Source: Kalaharituber pfeilii
Taxonomy: Eukaryota > Ascomycota > Pezizomycetes > Pezizales > Pezizaceae
Length of the DNA: 64,000 bases
Reading direction: 5' to 3'
NCBI GenBank assembly: GCA_015179045.1
Contig: WHUZ01000013.1
Span: 124,001 to 188,000 of the forward strand
The position numbers were made by a program, and so were the translations under genes. Numbering within the stretch: position 1 is the stretch's first letter; each line of letters begins with the position of its first letter. Positions 1 to 11,000 of the stretch are shown piece by piece. Under the pieces are notes generated by a model. That model was not told the DNA's origin, did no database searches, and saw nothing but the letters and a program-made list of their open reading frames with translations.

Positions 1-1691
1 TATAATACCCCTCCACCACGGCACTAATCAACTGATGCGCAATCGCCTCTCCCCCCGGCAACCTCAACTTTATTTCTTCCTCCGTCCCTTTCCCTTCTTC
101 CTCTACCTCCTTTCTCTCCCCGCCGCTCCCTATCGCCCTCCAGTCCGCGCTCCCTAGCGCCCTTCTCACTTCCTCCATCCCCCACCACTTCGCGTCCTCC
201 AGCTCCTTCTCATAGCCCAAATTGATCTCCTCCCCGCCTTTAACCGCCTCCCCGATGCACCCAATCATGATGTTCGCTGGGTACGGCCATGGCTGACTTG
301 AGTGTACGATGACGCGGCCCACGCGCACGCCAGATTCTTCCCAGGTTTCGCGCCGGACGGCGCTGTCGAGGGACTCGCCGGGTTCGAGGAAGCCGGCGAG
401 GGTGGAGTAGAAGCCGGGGGGCCAGCGGGATTGCCGGCCGAGGACTGCTGGGAGGAAGGTTGGTTAGTTTGAGCGAATAGAATAGAGATTTGTGTGGAAG
501 ATTTGGGGGGAGGTATGTACGGATTTTGTCACCGGTGTGGTTGATAATGGCCATGATTACGCTGGGGTCTGTAAATGTAAGTTACATCAGCACACAAACT
601 AGTCCCCAAGCCAATTGGTGAATGTACCTGTCCGTGGGAACTATACACATATATAAAATATCGAAATCAGTCATCTGCCAGAAATGGATAAACATATGTA
701 TAGATGTATAAACACATACCGCAATATTATGAATTCCGGTCCGTGATAAACATGACGGCCGCGGCTCCGGGGATGCCTTATCGGTGGGCGGACATACCCG
801 CTTGGTGCCGGCTTGGACTGAGATCGTTTTGCTACCGCAGGCGGCGCAGAACTACTTATGTTTTTTACGTCCTCGTTAATATTGATAAGATGTAGTGGAT
901 GTTTTTAAGATGGGTATGAAGGGGGGTTGTACCTGGTTCCTAGCATTCCAATCTATTAAGGACTTTGCCTGTGCAAGAATCCCCGCTGTCTCCCCTCAAA
1001 TCAGCACACCATTTCTCCGTTCCATACTCCGCTCCTAACTATTCCCCCCATACGTAAGACAAAACTCACCCTCCTCCGGCACAATCCCCAAATTCAGCCC
1101 AGGCCCCATCCAGCTCCACCCCTCTTTCTCTTTCAACAACCCCGCCAGCCTTCCCCCCTCTCCCACCTCGCCTGTCACATCCACAGCAAAATACGGTGTT
1201 CCCTTAAACTCCTCGTATACAAACCCTTCTTCTCCTTCCCCCCATCCAACCCCAGAAACACCACACTTGCGCCTCTATACCTCGGATCCACCGAATCGTA
1301 TTCAGCAATCCACTCCTCGTCGGTCGTTTTATATAGGTCGAGTGAATCTAGCAGTGGGGCTAGCTCGGTGTAACTGACGAAGGCGAGACGGGACGGGGAA
1401 GAGGTGAGAGGGAGGAGGTTGTTGAGGGGGAGAAAGCGTGCGCAAGGGAGGCATGAACGAAGGAAGGGAGTTTCGGGGCGGAGAAACGAGAGCCTGTTGA
1501 GAGGGGAGTCTGTGGAGGATGGGTTGGATACATTAGCCCTAGTCGTAGGTTTTGGAGGAAGGGAAATGGGGATTGGAGTATCGGGAACGGGGTGGGAAGA
1601 TACCGGAAAAGTAGTTTATGATTTCCCTCCCGTATTTCTTGGAGAGGGGAGTCGTGGCCGGGAGGGCGCCGGCGTAGGGGTCGTACGGCAT
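1..1691 (-). CDS. NPY1: NADH pyrophosphatase, NUDT12/Npy1 type (3' end cut by window edge)
   Basis: Nudix hydrolase that cleaves NADH and NAD-capped substrates to NMNH and AMP; the family is often peroxisomal. I chose the ATG at 1691 because it opens the typical N-terminus leading to NYFSDSPLNRLSFLR. Exons read as 1691-1604, 1509-1070, 985-933, 851-720, a 13-nt microexon 640-628, 568-521 and 444 to the edge. Visible features: an N-terminal NUDT12-like domain ending LIDWNARNQ; a zinc-ribbon start CAACGSKT; a Nudix box with GFLEPGE, RETWEE and SGV; and the NADH-specificity motif SQPWPYP. About 406 residues are visible, near the family's full length, so only a few C-terminal residues should lie beyond base 1. 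Odd point: one base appears to be missing in a six-base C/G run at 1238-1243, which breaks the frame in exon 2. Whether that is a sequencing slip or a real lesion is open. Confidence 0.87.
628..640 (-). other. 13-nt microexon of the NADH pyrophosphatase gene
   Basis: These 13 bases are flanked by a perfect AG acceptor (642-641) and GT donor (627-626). They restore both frame and sequence between the exon ending at 720 and the one starting at 568, adding the residues FPRT and the first base of an Asp codon. The joined reading is IAFPRTDPSVIM, matching the conserved YPRxDPxVIM block of NudC/NUDT12 enzymes. Skipping it breaks the frame. Confidence 0.75.
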
Positions 1692-2458
1692 ACTGAAACT
1701 CAAATTGACGACTGCGACCGCGTTCGGGTATATCGCAGTAATGCAACTGGGTATCTCGGGCAGAACGGTGTGCTAGAGACAGGTCGGGTTATATGAAAAG
1801 CTGGAAGACATCAAACTAATAGTAGCTTAAGCGCACCAATGGCTGGAGAAATTGTCCCTTTGTATTTAAAGATATCTCCAAATTTTCAATCTCCGCCGCC
1901 CGGTCCCAAATTTGAAGGCATCTACAAGTAACAAGATACGTTCTCCAGTTTTTTGATTTGTCAGGCGCAGGGGAGTGGAAACTTGACCTCGGTATGTACC
2001 CGCATCCGTCCCCCACGTCCCCAGGCACAAAATGTCTGCTTATCAATAACCGATAATCCGGACCAGGATAAACTCGGCATGCATTTCCAGGGATCAACAG
2101 AAAGCAATACCGTAAATCGGATATCAGAATATTCGTTATATTTGAGCAAAACAATGAAATTAAGATAACAACAAAAGTCATGTATTTGTTATACAAAATC
2201 CGAAAAAGCCACATCCCTGTATTTTCAACCACTAAGCAAGTGCGAAGGTTTCCAATTATACATTTTCCTAAGAAGTGCCTCTACAGCAAGAACTCTCCAT
2301 CTGCGCGTTCAACCTTCTGTACCCAAACAGTCTATGTAGAGCGAAGCATTTACGGTTCAAGACCGAAATACCGTCTTCTCCCCGCCTTTGTTCGCCCGCT
2401 CTAAGCGTTGTATAAGCATAGAAGTTGAGCTAGCGCTGAGATCATAGTGCTGGCTGTT
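1692..2458. other. Intergenic: NPY1 promoter side and HAT2 3' side
   Basis: No convincing gene. It lies between the start of NPY1 and the stop of HAT2, both on the minus strand, so it should hold the NPY1 promoter and the HAT2 3' UTR. I see no repeats here. Confidence 0.5.
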
Positions 2459-4186
2459 CTACTGCTCAAGCTCCCCCTCCGGAACGTCCTCATTGTCCCT
2501 ACCGACGATCGCGCTAGATACCTTCCAGCATTGGATTAAGTTATCTTCTGCGGCGCTGACGACTACCCAAGGGTCGTTGGGGTTCCATGAGAAATCGGAA
2601 ACACGGTTTGTGTGGCCGCCGTGCATGAACAACCTGTTCAAGAGTCAGTAAGCGCTCGTGTTACGGAAAAAAGAATCCTGCTGCAAAAATACTCACAATT
2701 CTGGAGGACCATCCTCCGCATCCTCTGGCGTCTGCTCCTCGCCAATCCTGCTCAAATCCCAGAAAATAATCCTCCGATCTGCTGATGATGACGCCAGTAT
2801 CGCCTCCTCCTGCGGATGCCACGCAAGCCCAATCACGTCCCCGGCATGTCCGGCACAACTATGCAACTTATGCTTGAGGTTTCGGAGATCCCATATTCCG
2901 ACAGTCTTGTCGGAGGACGCGGTTGCGACTACAAAGTCCGATGCAGGATTGAAAGCAAGGCCATTGACTGCTTCGCCGTGCGCAAATACCTTGTGCGCGG
3001 CAGCATTGTAGTCAGGGTGCCGGGTGTCTACTATCTGAAGGGTGAGGTCGTCAGAGACGGAGCCGAATAGACAGTCATGGTGGGGATGATAGGCGACGTC
3101 GTTGACGATGGCTGTGTGGTGGGTATAGGTACGGGTTGGTGTAAGAGTGTTGTTGCCTTTTGTATATGCCGTCGTGTCCCTAACGAGATGATTAATTGGC
3201 TAGTCCTCCATTACCAGAGCTGAGAAAAGGTTTACCATAATCGAACAGTGGCATCTTCGGAGCCAGTGATGAGATGCCCTTCTTTGTGTGGATTCCAATT
3301 CAGGCCATAGCTATTAAAACTTAGAATGACACCCTAAATTTGACTTTACATTTAGCTTACCCTTCCTTGGTATGTCCTGATAAAATCATTTGCGGGTTGC
3401 ATTTGTTATTTGGGGGATCAGAGAGTGCTTCGTTCGGTCGAAAATCATGGCGGTACCATCCGCGCACATTGTCGCAATGAGGTCCGGTTTCTGAGGCATA
3501 TAGCGAGCCTTGTTCACCTCCCCTTCATGCACAATCTTTTGCTCGATCTGCAGTCTGCAATCAGATCCACCGCCGTATCCTCCAATCTCCTCTTTATCTT
3601 CATCGTAGCGACGCGGGTCATTTTCTTTGTTATTGAGTGGTAACTGCACATGTGCGATTTGCAGGTAGTTTGTGTCGCTTCCGGAAGTATGTGTGCCGAT
3701 GAGCAGCCGGTGCGTAGCGTAATTCTTGCCTGGAACACTGTGTGTAATTGGTCAATGCTATACTCTTCATGCAAATGGCTATGAAGCGCTTACACAGTCT
3801 TGTCCGGAAACCATTCAGTGGTCAATGTAGGCCACTCCAGGGCAGAACTGCAGGATGTTAGTTCGGAAGGGAATCACAAGGAGGGGATGGCTGTCTATAC
3901 CTCAGTACTAGATCGTAGAGGAAAGGTGCGTTCTTCTTCCAAGCCTTGTATTCTATGGAAAACTGTCAGTGATTGTTGGTCGTGGGGTTCACACATTGGT
4001 GGAACATACCCTCATTTATAATCTTTTCAGCAGTTATTTGCTCCTCTTTTGCGCGCTGATCGGGATCCACTGTGAGTGAGCTGCTGTCAGCTTTTCCTCC
4101 ATTCATGGGTACAGAAATCCGAGATTGCTAGACTGACTATCCAGGTCATCTTCGACGGTAGGGTGGTTTCCATTAGTGACCGACAT
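2459..4186 (-). CDS. HAT2: Histone acetyltransferase type B subunit 2 / RBBP4-Msi1 family WD40 protein
   Basis: WD40 beta-propeller histone chaperone that binds the first helix of H4 and presents it to Hat1; paralogues serve CAF-1 and deacetylase complexes. The N-terminal block YKAWKKNAPFLYDLVLS, then ALEWPTLTTEW and NYATHRLLIGTHTSG, is the RBBP4/7 signature. WD repeats follow through GHTKEGYGLNWNPHKEG, HTAIVNDVAYHPHH and GHAGDVIGLAWHPQEE to a C-terminus ending VPEGELEQ. The segment IGEEQTPEDAEDGPPELLF is typical of fungal Hat2 rather than Msi1. The coding sequence is cut by about eight short introns, for example 4137-4070. Start: ATG at 4186 with an intron at 4137-4070 gives an acidic N-terminus EDDLDMDPDQ. 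An unspliced alternative starts at ATG 4106 with the 4186 ORF as a uORF. About 430 residues, normal for the family. Confidence 0.88.
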
Positions 4187-4951
4187 CGTGCGTAGTCGTT
4201 CACAGGGTATCCGAGGGACTGTCGGTTAGGGGGGACAATGAGCGCAGATGATGCTGTCGGGACGTGAAGGATCTTGTCAGGAAGGCTTCTATGTCGATGC
4301 GTGGTATTTTTGGCGTACGTGAAGGAAAGCTAGTGAGCAGGCAGAACTGAGGCGCGTTAATGGGCGACCATGCAAATTGGCGTTTGTCTTGGCTCTGCAT
4401 ATCAGACATATGCAGCCCACCACATATCGGGACCGCATTCTATTACTAGTAAGTACAGAGCATCGCTCATGCTTTGGCAGTGATTTGTCAACACCACGTG
4501 ACGTCTGTTCGGGACTTGTACATCTATTAAGGTACGCATTATGGAACATTGGGGCATAATTGGATTGTTGAACACCACAGAAATTGAGCATGAGGATCTG
4601 CCTCGAATGGCTGACAAAAAAAAAAAAAAGGTCGAAATCGCATCTACCGTATTCACTCACGTAAGAGGTAAAACACAAACGCGCGCTAGTGTGGTCTTGG
4701 CAGAACTTCAGGCGCTATTAATCGCGTTAGCGCGCTCTTTGGTGCAATATTGGTATTACTAAGTACAGGAATGCAATAGTATATTGTACGGGGTACATGG
4801 GCTGATCTCCAGTGACATTTGACTAGTCATGCTCGCTAGTCTTCTACGTAGCTCATATAGCTATTGTGCGACTGCGACACATTTGCGCATTGCAATTTTT
4901 GTATTTTTTGCATCTTCCACCCAGTGATGCTGTATATCATTACTCGTATAC

Positions 4952-5000
4952 TGTTCTCGTGCCCAGACTATTATTTCAGCCTTCAGCAGGTACGAGAACA
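4952..5000. mobile_element. 49-bp miniature inverted-repeat element, copy 1, with 9-bp target duplication
   Basis: Ends TGTTCTCGT and ACGAGAACA form a perfect 9-bp inverted repeat. The flanks carry an exact 9-bp direct duplication CTCGTATAC (4943-4951 and 5001-5009). The duplicated target sits inside an older LINE tail fragment, which reads through if the insert is removed. A 9-bp duplication is typical of Mutator-like (MULE) transposition; the assignment is inference. Confidence 0.7.
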
Positions 5001-5915
5001 CTCGTATACTACCCTTTGGACTATGACAAGACTAACTACAAACTAAAGGAATAAAGATATGGTTGAGGACTGGCTTTATGTAACACTTCATTTTGCTTAC
5101 TAATACATGCCTTCCCCCCCCCCTCACCCTTCGTTCCCCGGCCCCTTTACCACATGGAATACTACACCTTTCGCTCTTCGCTCTGTTGCCCTATGCTATA
5201 CGGAATACAGGGTTTCTTGCCTTTCGCTTCCTCCCGCCTTTACCTCACAGAATAGTGCGCCTTTCGCTCTTCGCTTCTTCACCCTCCGCTGTACGGAATA
5301 CTGTGCTTCGCTCCGCCTTCTACCATACAGTAGCTATAGTACCATACATTCTCTCTCAAGTATACAGCATCTTCTGTAGTGATACCTACCTCTCAGAATG
5401 AGACTTATGAAGCACAGTACCTGCTGCTTTACATTCTGTAAGTACTGCTTCTATCTTTCACTACTATGAGCACTGTATGCGATTTCTTAATGCATAGTAC
5501 TCTAATGGATATACTTATGAAACTAAACAGTTTTAGGAATATGTCTATAAAAATCATCGGCAAGTGGTGGATAAAAGCAAGTAGTGATTACATGTACTTT
5601 AGACTTTACTCTTTTAAGTAATCTTTTTCTTGCTTACTGATCTATAGTTTTACCTGATTTGTATTAGTAGTATGTAACTCGGTTAGCACTAAAATTTACC
5701 TTTCTTTGACTCAGGATAACTGTTTCACAAAGATTCATAAAATTAGAGGTATGACATATCATAGATTGATTCTCTACTTAATTCTCTTTATATCTTTGAG
5801 CAGTTTTGAATTTTTTCGATTTTTGTTTCATCGATGATCGGCGTTGAAGTTTAGGATCAAATATGCTAGCTAAAGGTATCCTCAACCATACACAGTAAAA
5901 TAGCATACCATGCTT

Positions 5916-6006
5916 TGTTCTTGTGCCCAGACCCTCTTATATGGCATGCTTAAATAAGAGAGTCTGGGCCAGTCTTGAACCAGACTACAGTTTGAGCACG
6001 AGAACA
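5916..6006. mobile_element. 91-bp miniature inverted-repeat element, copy 2, with 9-bp target duplication
   Basis: Ends TGTTCTTGTGC and GCACGAGAACA match the ends of the element at 4952-5000, and both continue with CCCAGAC inside. Flanks are ACCATGCTT (5907-5915) and ACCATGCTC (6007-6015), identical at 8 of 9 bases. Inside, CCCAGAC-CTCTTAT pairs with ATAAGAG-GTCTGGG to form a strong hairpin. Related sequence recurs near 7067 and 62104 without clear ends. Confidence 0.68.
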
Positions 6007-6035
6007 ACCATGCTCCACTTCTACCATAGTAAGAA

Positions 6036-6105
6036 TTTTTTTTTTTTTTTTTAATATCATTACTCATATGCCACCCGGTGGGCTATAGTGAGATTAAGTA
6101 CATGA
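6036..6105 (-). mobile_element. LINE 3'-tail copy (hairpin plus 17-base A-tract)
   Basis: On the minus strand this reads as the tail shared with the longer LINEs at 58.8 and 60.5 kb: GCCCACCGGGTGGC hairpin, ATGAGTAATGATATT, then 17 A. The T-run is 6036-6052. The 5' limit is uncertain. Confidence 0.6.
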
Positions 6106-6168
6106 GGAAGTAAAAGGAATAACAAAGGTGAAGAAGGAAAAGAAATAACCAAGTGATGCCATTCAAGC

Positions 6169-6345
6169 AATGAATCCAACAGGCCAGGCCAGGCCAGGTC
6201 AACAGAAGGCCTAGCCTGGCCTGATTGGTAAACAATCAGGTCATTCAGGCCGTTTCAGGCCAACCAGGCCAGTCCAGACTATTCAGGCCGGTCCAGACCA
6301 TTCAGGCCAGCTCAGGCCATTCAGGTAGGTTTGAACCAATTAAAC
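6169..6345. repeat. CAGGCC-rich dispersed repeat, copy 1
   Basis: Opens with AATGAATCCAACAGGCC and then runs through about a dozen degenerate repeats of CAGGCC, CCAGACC and GGTCCAG. The same opening and the same internal pattern recur at 52350 and, with changes, at 51100; an inverted version lies at 55903-55981. Confidence 0.6.
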
Positions 6346-6478
6346 GAATCCCTCCACAGCTATCCAGGTGAATTAAGGCCAGCATTTACCAGATTGTTTG
6401 AGTATTTAAATGAGTAGAATCTTCTATATATCTAGAATTTTAAACAGCAGCAGTCTACGACTTTAGCCAAGTATGTAT

Positions 6479-6554
6479 CATGCACCTAAATTCCCCCATA
6501 GCCCACAGAGTGGTACGTGAGGAATGACATTTAAAAAAAAAAAAAAAAAAAAAA
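6479..6554 (+). mobile_element. LINE 3'-tail copy with 10-bp target duplication
   Basis: A degenerate tail (CCATAGCCCACAG, then GAGGAATGACATTT and a run of over 20 A) is flanked by AAGTATGTAT at 6469-6478 and again at 6553-6562. Target duplication plus A-tract is the hallmark of target-primed reverse transcription. Confidence 0.6.
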
Positions 6555-8052
6555 GTATGTATTACACTTTATATTCAAGTATATATACTAACAAATATTT
6601 TAGAAATGACGGACCTTTCCCCGAGCCATTTCTGGCTCCATACTCTGCACTCTCCCCATGTGTGTTTGGCTGATTCTTCTTTCTCCCTGCACCATCACTC
6701 AATAAGGAAAAGCTCTTCCCCATAACATACTCGATATGTAATATCCGAGTCTCCTACTCTTCAATACCCAAAAGCCAGTCTATTAATCACCCTGATCCAG
6801 TCTCTACTTCAGCACTCAGATCCTTCATAACATCAGTCTCCGTGGTGCTGAAGTTAGCATTGCGGTAATTCGGGAATCATCACGTGCCCTTGCATAATAT
6901 GATACACGCTAAGAGGCTTGCCAAGACCGCAATACCGTGCGTTTGTATTTTACCTCTTAAGTGAAAGCCAAAACCAAGAAGTGTGGCGCCTCACTCAGAC
7001 GATGAACCATACTGACACACACCACATACAGGTGCGCCTTAATGGACGAGCTATAATGAAAGCCCATGTTCTCGTGCCCGGCAAACTCAAAGGTACCAGA
7101 GTGCAGCCAGTCTAACTCTAATATGCAGCAGAGAAATGCGCGGCCTCCAGTAACTTGAGCACAAGTGTGAAACTTTGGAAACAGGAGGCAGTCGCATGCA
7201 TACAGCATGAATCATGATCGCCCACGTGAGGGCGGTGACTCGATCCCGCGCCGCAGCGCCGCAGCACACTGCCCCAGCTTGCTGCGGCTGGCCCTACTCG
7301 CGCAGGAGCCACCGATCTGCCACACAACGCACTAGCCCACAGGGCCAAGGGTACATATTGCAGCGCCTCCCGCAGCCCTCCTTCCAACCCTCGAAGACTC
7401 ACATCGGTCGCGATTCACAGAAAGACGAGCTCGGGGCACACGAAGACGGAACGAGAGACCCACCACGACAGAGAGCTTGTGACAGCTGAGCAGCTGAGCG
7501 GAAAAAAGTATAAGAGCAGCACGACATACTTTGAAAGAGGCAGCACGGGAGCCCCTCTAGAGATAGGCGGGTTCTTCTACGCAAGGAGCTTACCTCTGCT
7601 CAGTATATCGCCGCTGCCCTCACTACCGGCCACAGCATAGCTATCCTTATTGTTGTTCTTACTTATTCTTTTCTCCCCACTTGAGGTTACCTCTTTAATC
7701 CAGACGCAGCACGGTACAATAGTTTCCCTGATTTGGTGCAGAGAAAGTGCGGTGCGATCATAGTGTTATCGGCCCAATCTTGACGCAAATTTAGTGTTTA
7801 ACTTCGCATTTTATTTTTGCCCAGGCCTGCATATACTGATTGAGGCCCCCAGTCCATCGTCCTACGATTTATCCCGGGAATAGTGTCGGTCTTACTTTAA
7901 CTTTCACGTTTTTCTAGCCTTTTCAGCGTTTATCTTCAGATCTTCATCTCGTTTCAATCCTTGGTTATCTCCTGCGCATCTATCGTCAGGATTTTCTTTT
8001 CGATCTCTGTCCCATACCTTTTTTTTTTTTTTTTACACTCACATTATTCGCC

Positions 8053-11000
8053 ATGGGTGTTCCAAAGTTTTTCAGATGGTTGTCAGAAAGATATCCAGCT
8101 ATCTCTCAGCTGATAGCAGAGAACCGCATTCCGGAGTTTGACTGTTTATATGTAACTGACACCCTTCTTTCTTACTTCGTCATTTTGAATGGTTCACTAA
8201 ATCTATGTATTTAGCTTGACATGAATGGAATCATTCACAATTGTACCCACAAGGACTCGGATAGCCCCACATTCCGAATGACAGAGGACAAAATGTTCAT
8301 AGCTATATTCAACTACATAGAGCATCTGTTTGGGACAATCAAGCCTAAGAAGCTGTTTTTCATGGCCATTGATGTATGAGGTTGCTCCATCAAATAATTA
8401 GATGCATGGGTATTTAATGCATGAGTGAACTAGGGTGTGGCGCCGCGAGCAAAGATGAACCAGCAAAGGGCAAGGAGGTTTAGGACCGCTTTGGATGCGG
8501 ATGTTAATAGGTGCATTGGTTTCCGATTCCATGTGGCTCATTATTTTGACAAAAAACTTACCAAAGCTTTGTTTTGACATGAAATAGACAGAGAGCAATT
8601 AGACAGGGTATTGAGATGCCGGTATGTAATCTTATTTGGAATCTTTCTCAGATTATGCTAAGTTCAATAGGCCGAGCCACCTTTCGACAGTAATTGTATT
8701 ACACCGGGTAAGCTTCTCCTTCGATTTGATTGATAACGTAATATTAACAATGTCCAGGAACGGAATTCATGACGAAACTCACGGAGCAATTGAAATACTT
8801 TATCCACAAGAAAGTCACTGAAGATGCGGAGTGGCAGGGTGTTGAAGTTGTTTTATCCGGTCACGAGGTCCCTGGGGAGGGAGAACATAAAATCATGGAG
8901 TACATTCGACTATCCAAAGCACAACCAAACTATAATCCGAATATACGGCATTGTTTATACGGTCTGGATGCCGATCTCATCATGTTGGGATTGCTTTCTC
9001 ATGATCCTCACTTTTGCTTATTAAGAGAGGAGGTCACTTTTGGACGGGGCTCGAAGAATAAGTCGAAGGAGCTCGAGCACCAAAATTTCTATTTGATGCA
9101 TTTAAGCGTCGTAAGAGAATATCTGGAGCATGAGTTTCAGGAACTAAAACTTCCTGGAGCCCTCAGTTTTCCTTTTGACATGGAAAGAGTAATTGATGAC
9201 TTCATCCTGTTGGCATTTTTTGTGGGGAATGACTTCTTGCCGAATCTGCCCAATTTACACATCAACGAAGGCGCTCTATCCCTTATGTTTCGGTTGTATA
9301 AAGAGATTCTGCCAAAGACAAACGGCTATATCAACGAGCACGGCACCATTAATTTGGAACGGTTGGAGTTGCTCTTAATAGAGCTTGAGTCATTTGAGCT
9401 CGGAATCTTTGAGGCAGAATGCTCTGATGCCAACTGGCTAAAGAGTAAACAAAAATCTACCATGGAGCAAATGGAGACAGCACGCAGCAACGGCCGCCGT
9501 GTTTTGACCAGTCATCAAAAGGAGCTCTTCCGGGGAATCAAGAAGTATATCGAGAATATGATGAAGAAAAAATCCTCACAACCCTACGATTTACCAAACA
9601 CGTTAAGGGCGAGTGATCGGAAGTTTGTTGAGGATCTGGCAACGTCACTCCACATAAAGTGGGAATCAATTCTGGATGAAGAAACTGGAGACCGTCACCT
9701 CCAGCTGAAACCGTTACCAACCTCAGCCAATTCTGGCAGCAGCGGCGAGGAGGATGAAGGACAGGATGCTATACTTAGGGTGTTGAGAGCCTATGACAAA
9801 GCACCAGTCATTGATGTGTCACCGGAAGAGCATCAAGCTGAAATGGATAGGAAATATCAAGAAAAATTCACTGCATGGAGAGATGGCTATTATCGGGACA
9901 AGGTAGGATTTAGCCTGCATAACGAAGAAAAGCTCAGAGAAATGGCCGAGAATTATGTCCAAGGCTTGCAATGGGTATTGTTCTACTACTATCGTGGAGT
10001 TGCCTCGTGGCCCTGGTATTATCGCTATCATTATGCTCCAAAAATAGCAGGTGAGTAAGTCCTTGCAAGCATGAGGATATTCATCTAACAGCTTTCTCTA
10101 CCAGATGTTCGTAAAGGTTTGAAGGCCGACTTAAACTTCAAACTGGGAAAGCCATTCAAACCTTTCCAACAATTGATGGGTGTCTTGCCTGATAGGAGTA
10201 AACGAATTGTCCCCAAGGCATATTGGGTGAGTAGCAGTATACCGGAGTTCCGTTCTTAGACCTAATTAACGGATCCCCCTAAATAGGATCTGATGACGGA
10301 AGAGGACTCTCCAATCATTGACTTTTACCCCAAACACTTTGAACTTGATAAAGCTGGCAAAAAGCAGGATTGGGAAGCTGTTGTCAAAATTCCTTTCATA
10401 GAGGAGCACAGGCTTTTGGCTGCCATGGCTACGAAAGAGCATCTACTTACAGACGAAGAAAAAGCGAGAAACAGCTTTGGCGTCACGCTAAAATTTTCTT
10501 ACGATCCAGAATTAGATTTCGAATATCCTAGTTCCCTTGAGGGTATATTTCCGCCAATTGCTCATTGCAGCTGCTTAATCAACACATTTGATCTTCCTAC
10601 ACTGGAAGGATTGGAAATCTTTGTTGGTCTATGTGAGGGTGTGAAGCTTGGGAAAGATGCATTAGCAGGGTTCCCAAGTTTGAAGACTATCCCTCATACT
10701 GCACAATTGGGGTTCCATGGAGTGAATGTTTTCCAAATGGATAGCCGTAATGAGAGCATGGTCCTTACTCTGATTGACGAATTTAAGGGGCAAAACCGAA
10801 TTGGTGAAGCCAAGAAGCAGATTGGAAAGAGAGTTTTTGTTGGTGAGTATATCTTGTAGCACTTATTGCTGACACAAAGACTCGGACTGACGGGAATTTT
10901 AGGGTATCCTTTCCTGCAAGAGGCGTTGGTGACTGCAGTATCAGATGAACTATTTCGTTACGTTCCGGGGGATAACGGACAGATCATCCCTATACCCCAT

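Larger units (their letters stand above)
4187..8052. other. Long intergenic region between divergent HAT2 and XRN1, rich in small repeats
   Basis: No gene recognised in 3.9 kb. It holds the HAT2 and XRN1 promoters, two tiny inverted-repeat elements (4952-5000 and 5916-6006), LINE tail fragments (around 4934-5040, 6036-6105, 6479-6554) and a CAGGCC-rich repeat (6169-6345). There is also an AT-rich stretch at about 5400-5880 and a pyrimidine-rich degenerate stretch at 5110-5340. A run of 16 T at 8020-8035 lies just upstream of the XRN1 start, in a CT-rich leader typical of fungal promoters. Confidence 0.6.

Noticed and set aside
7214..7584. GC-rich ORFs upstream of XRN1 on both strands
   Set aside because: Low-complexity translations in several frames at once, as expected for GC-rich non-coding DNA.
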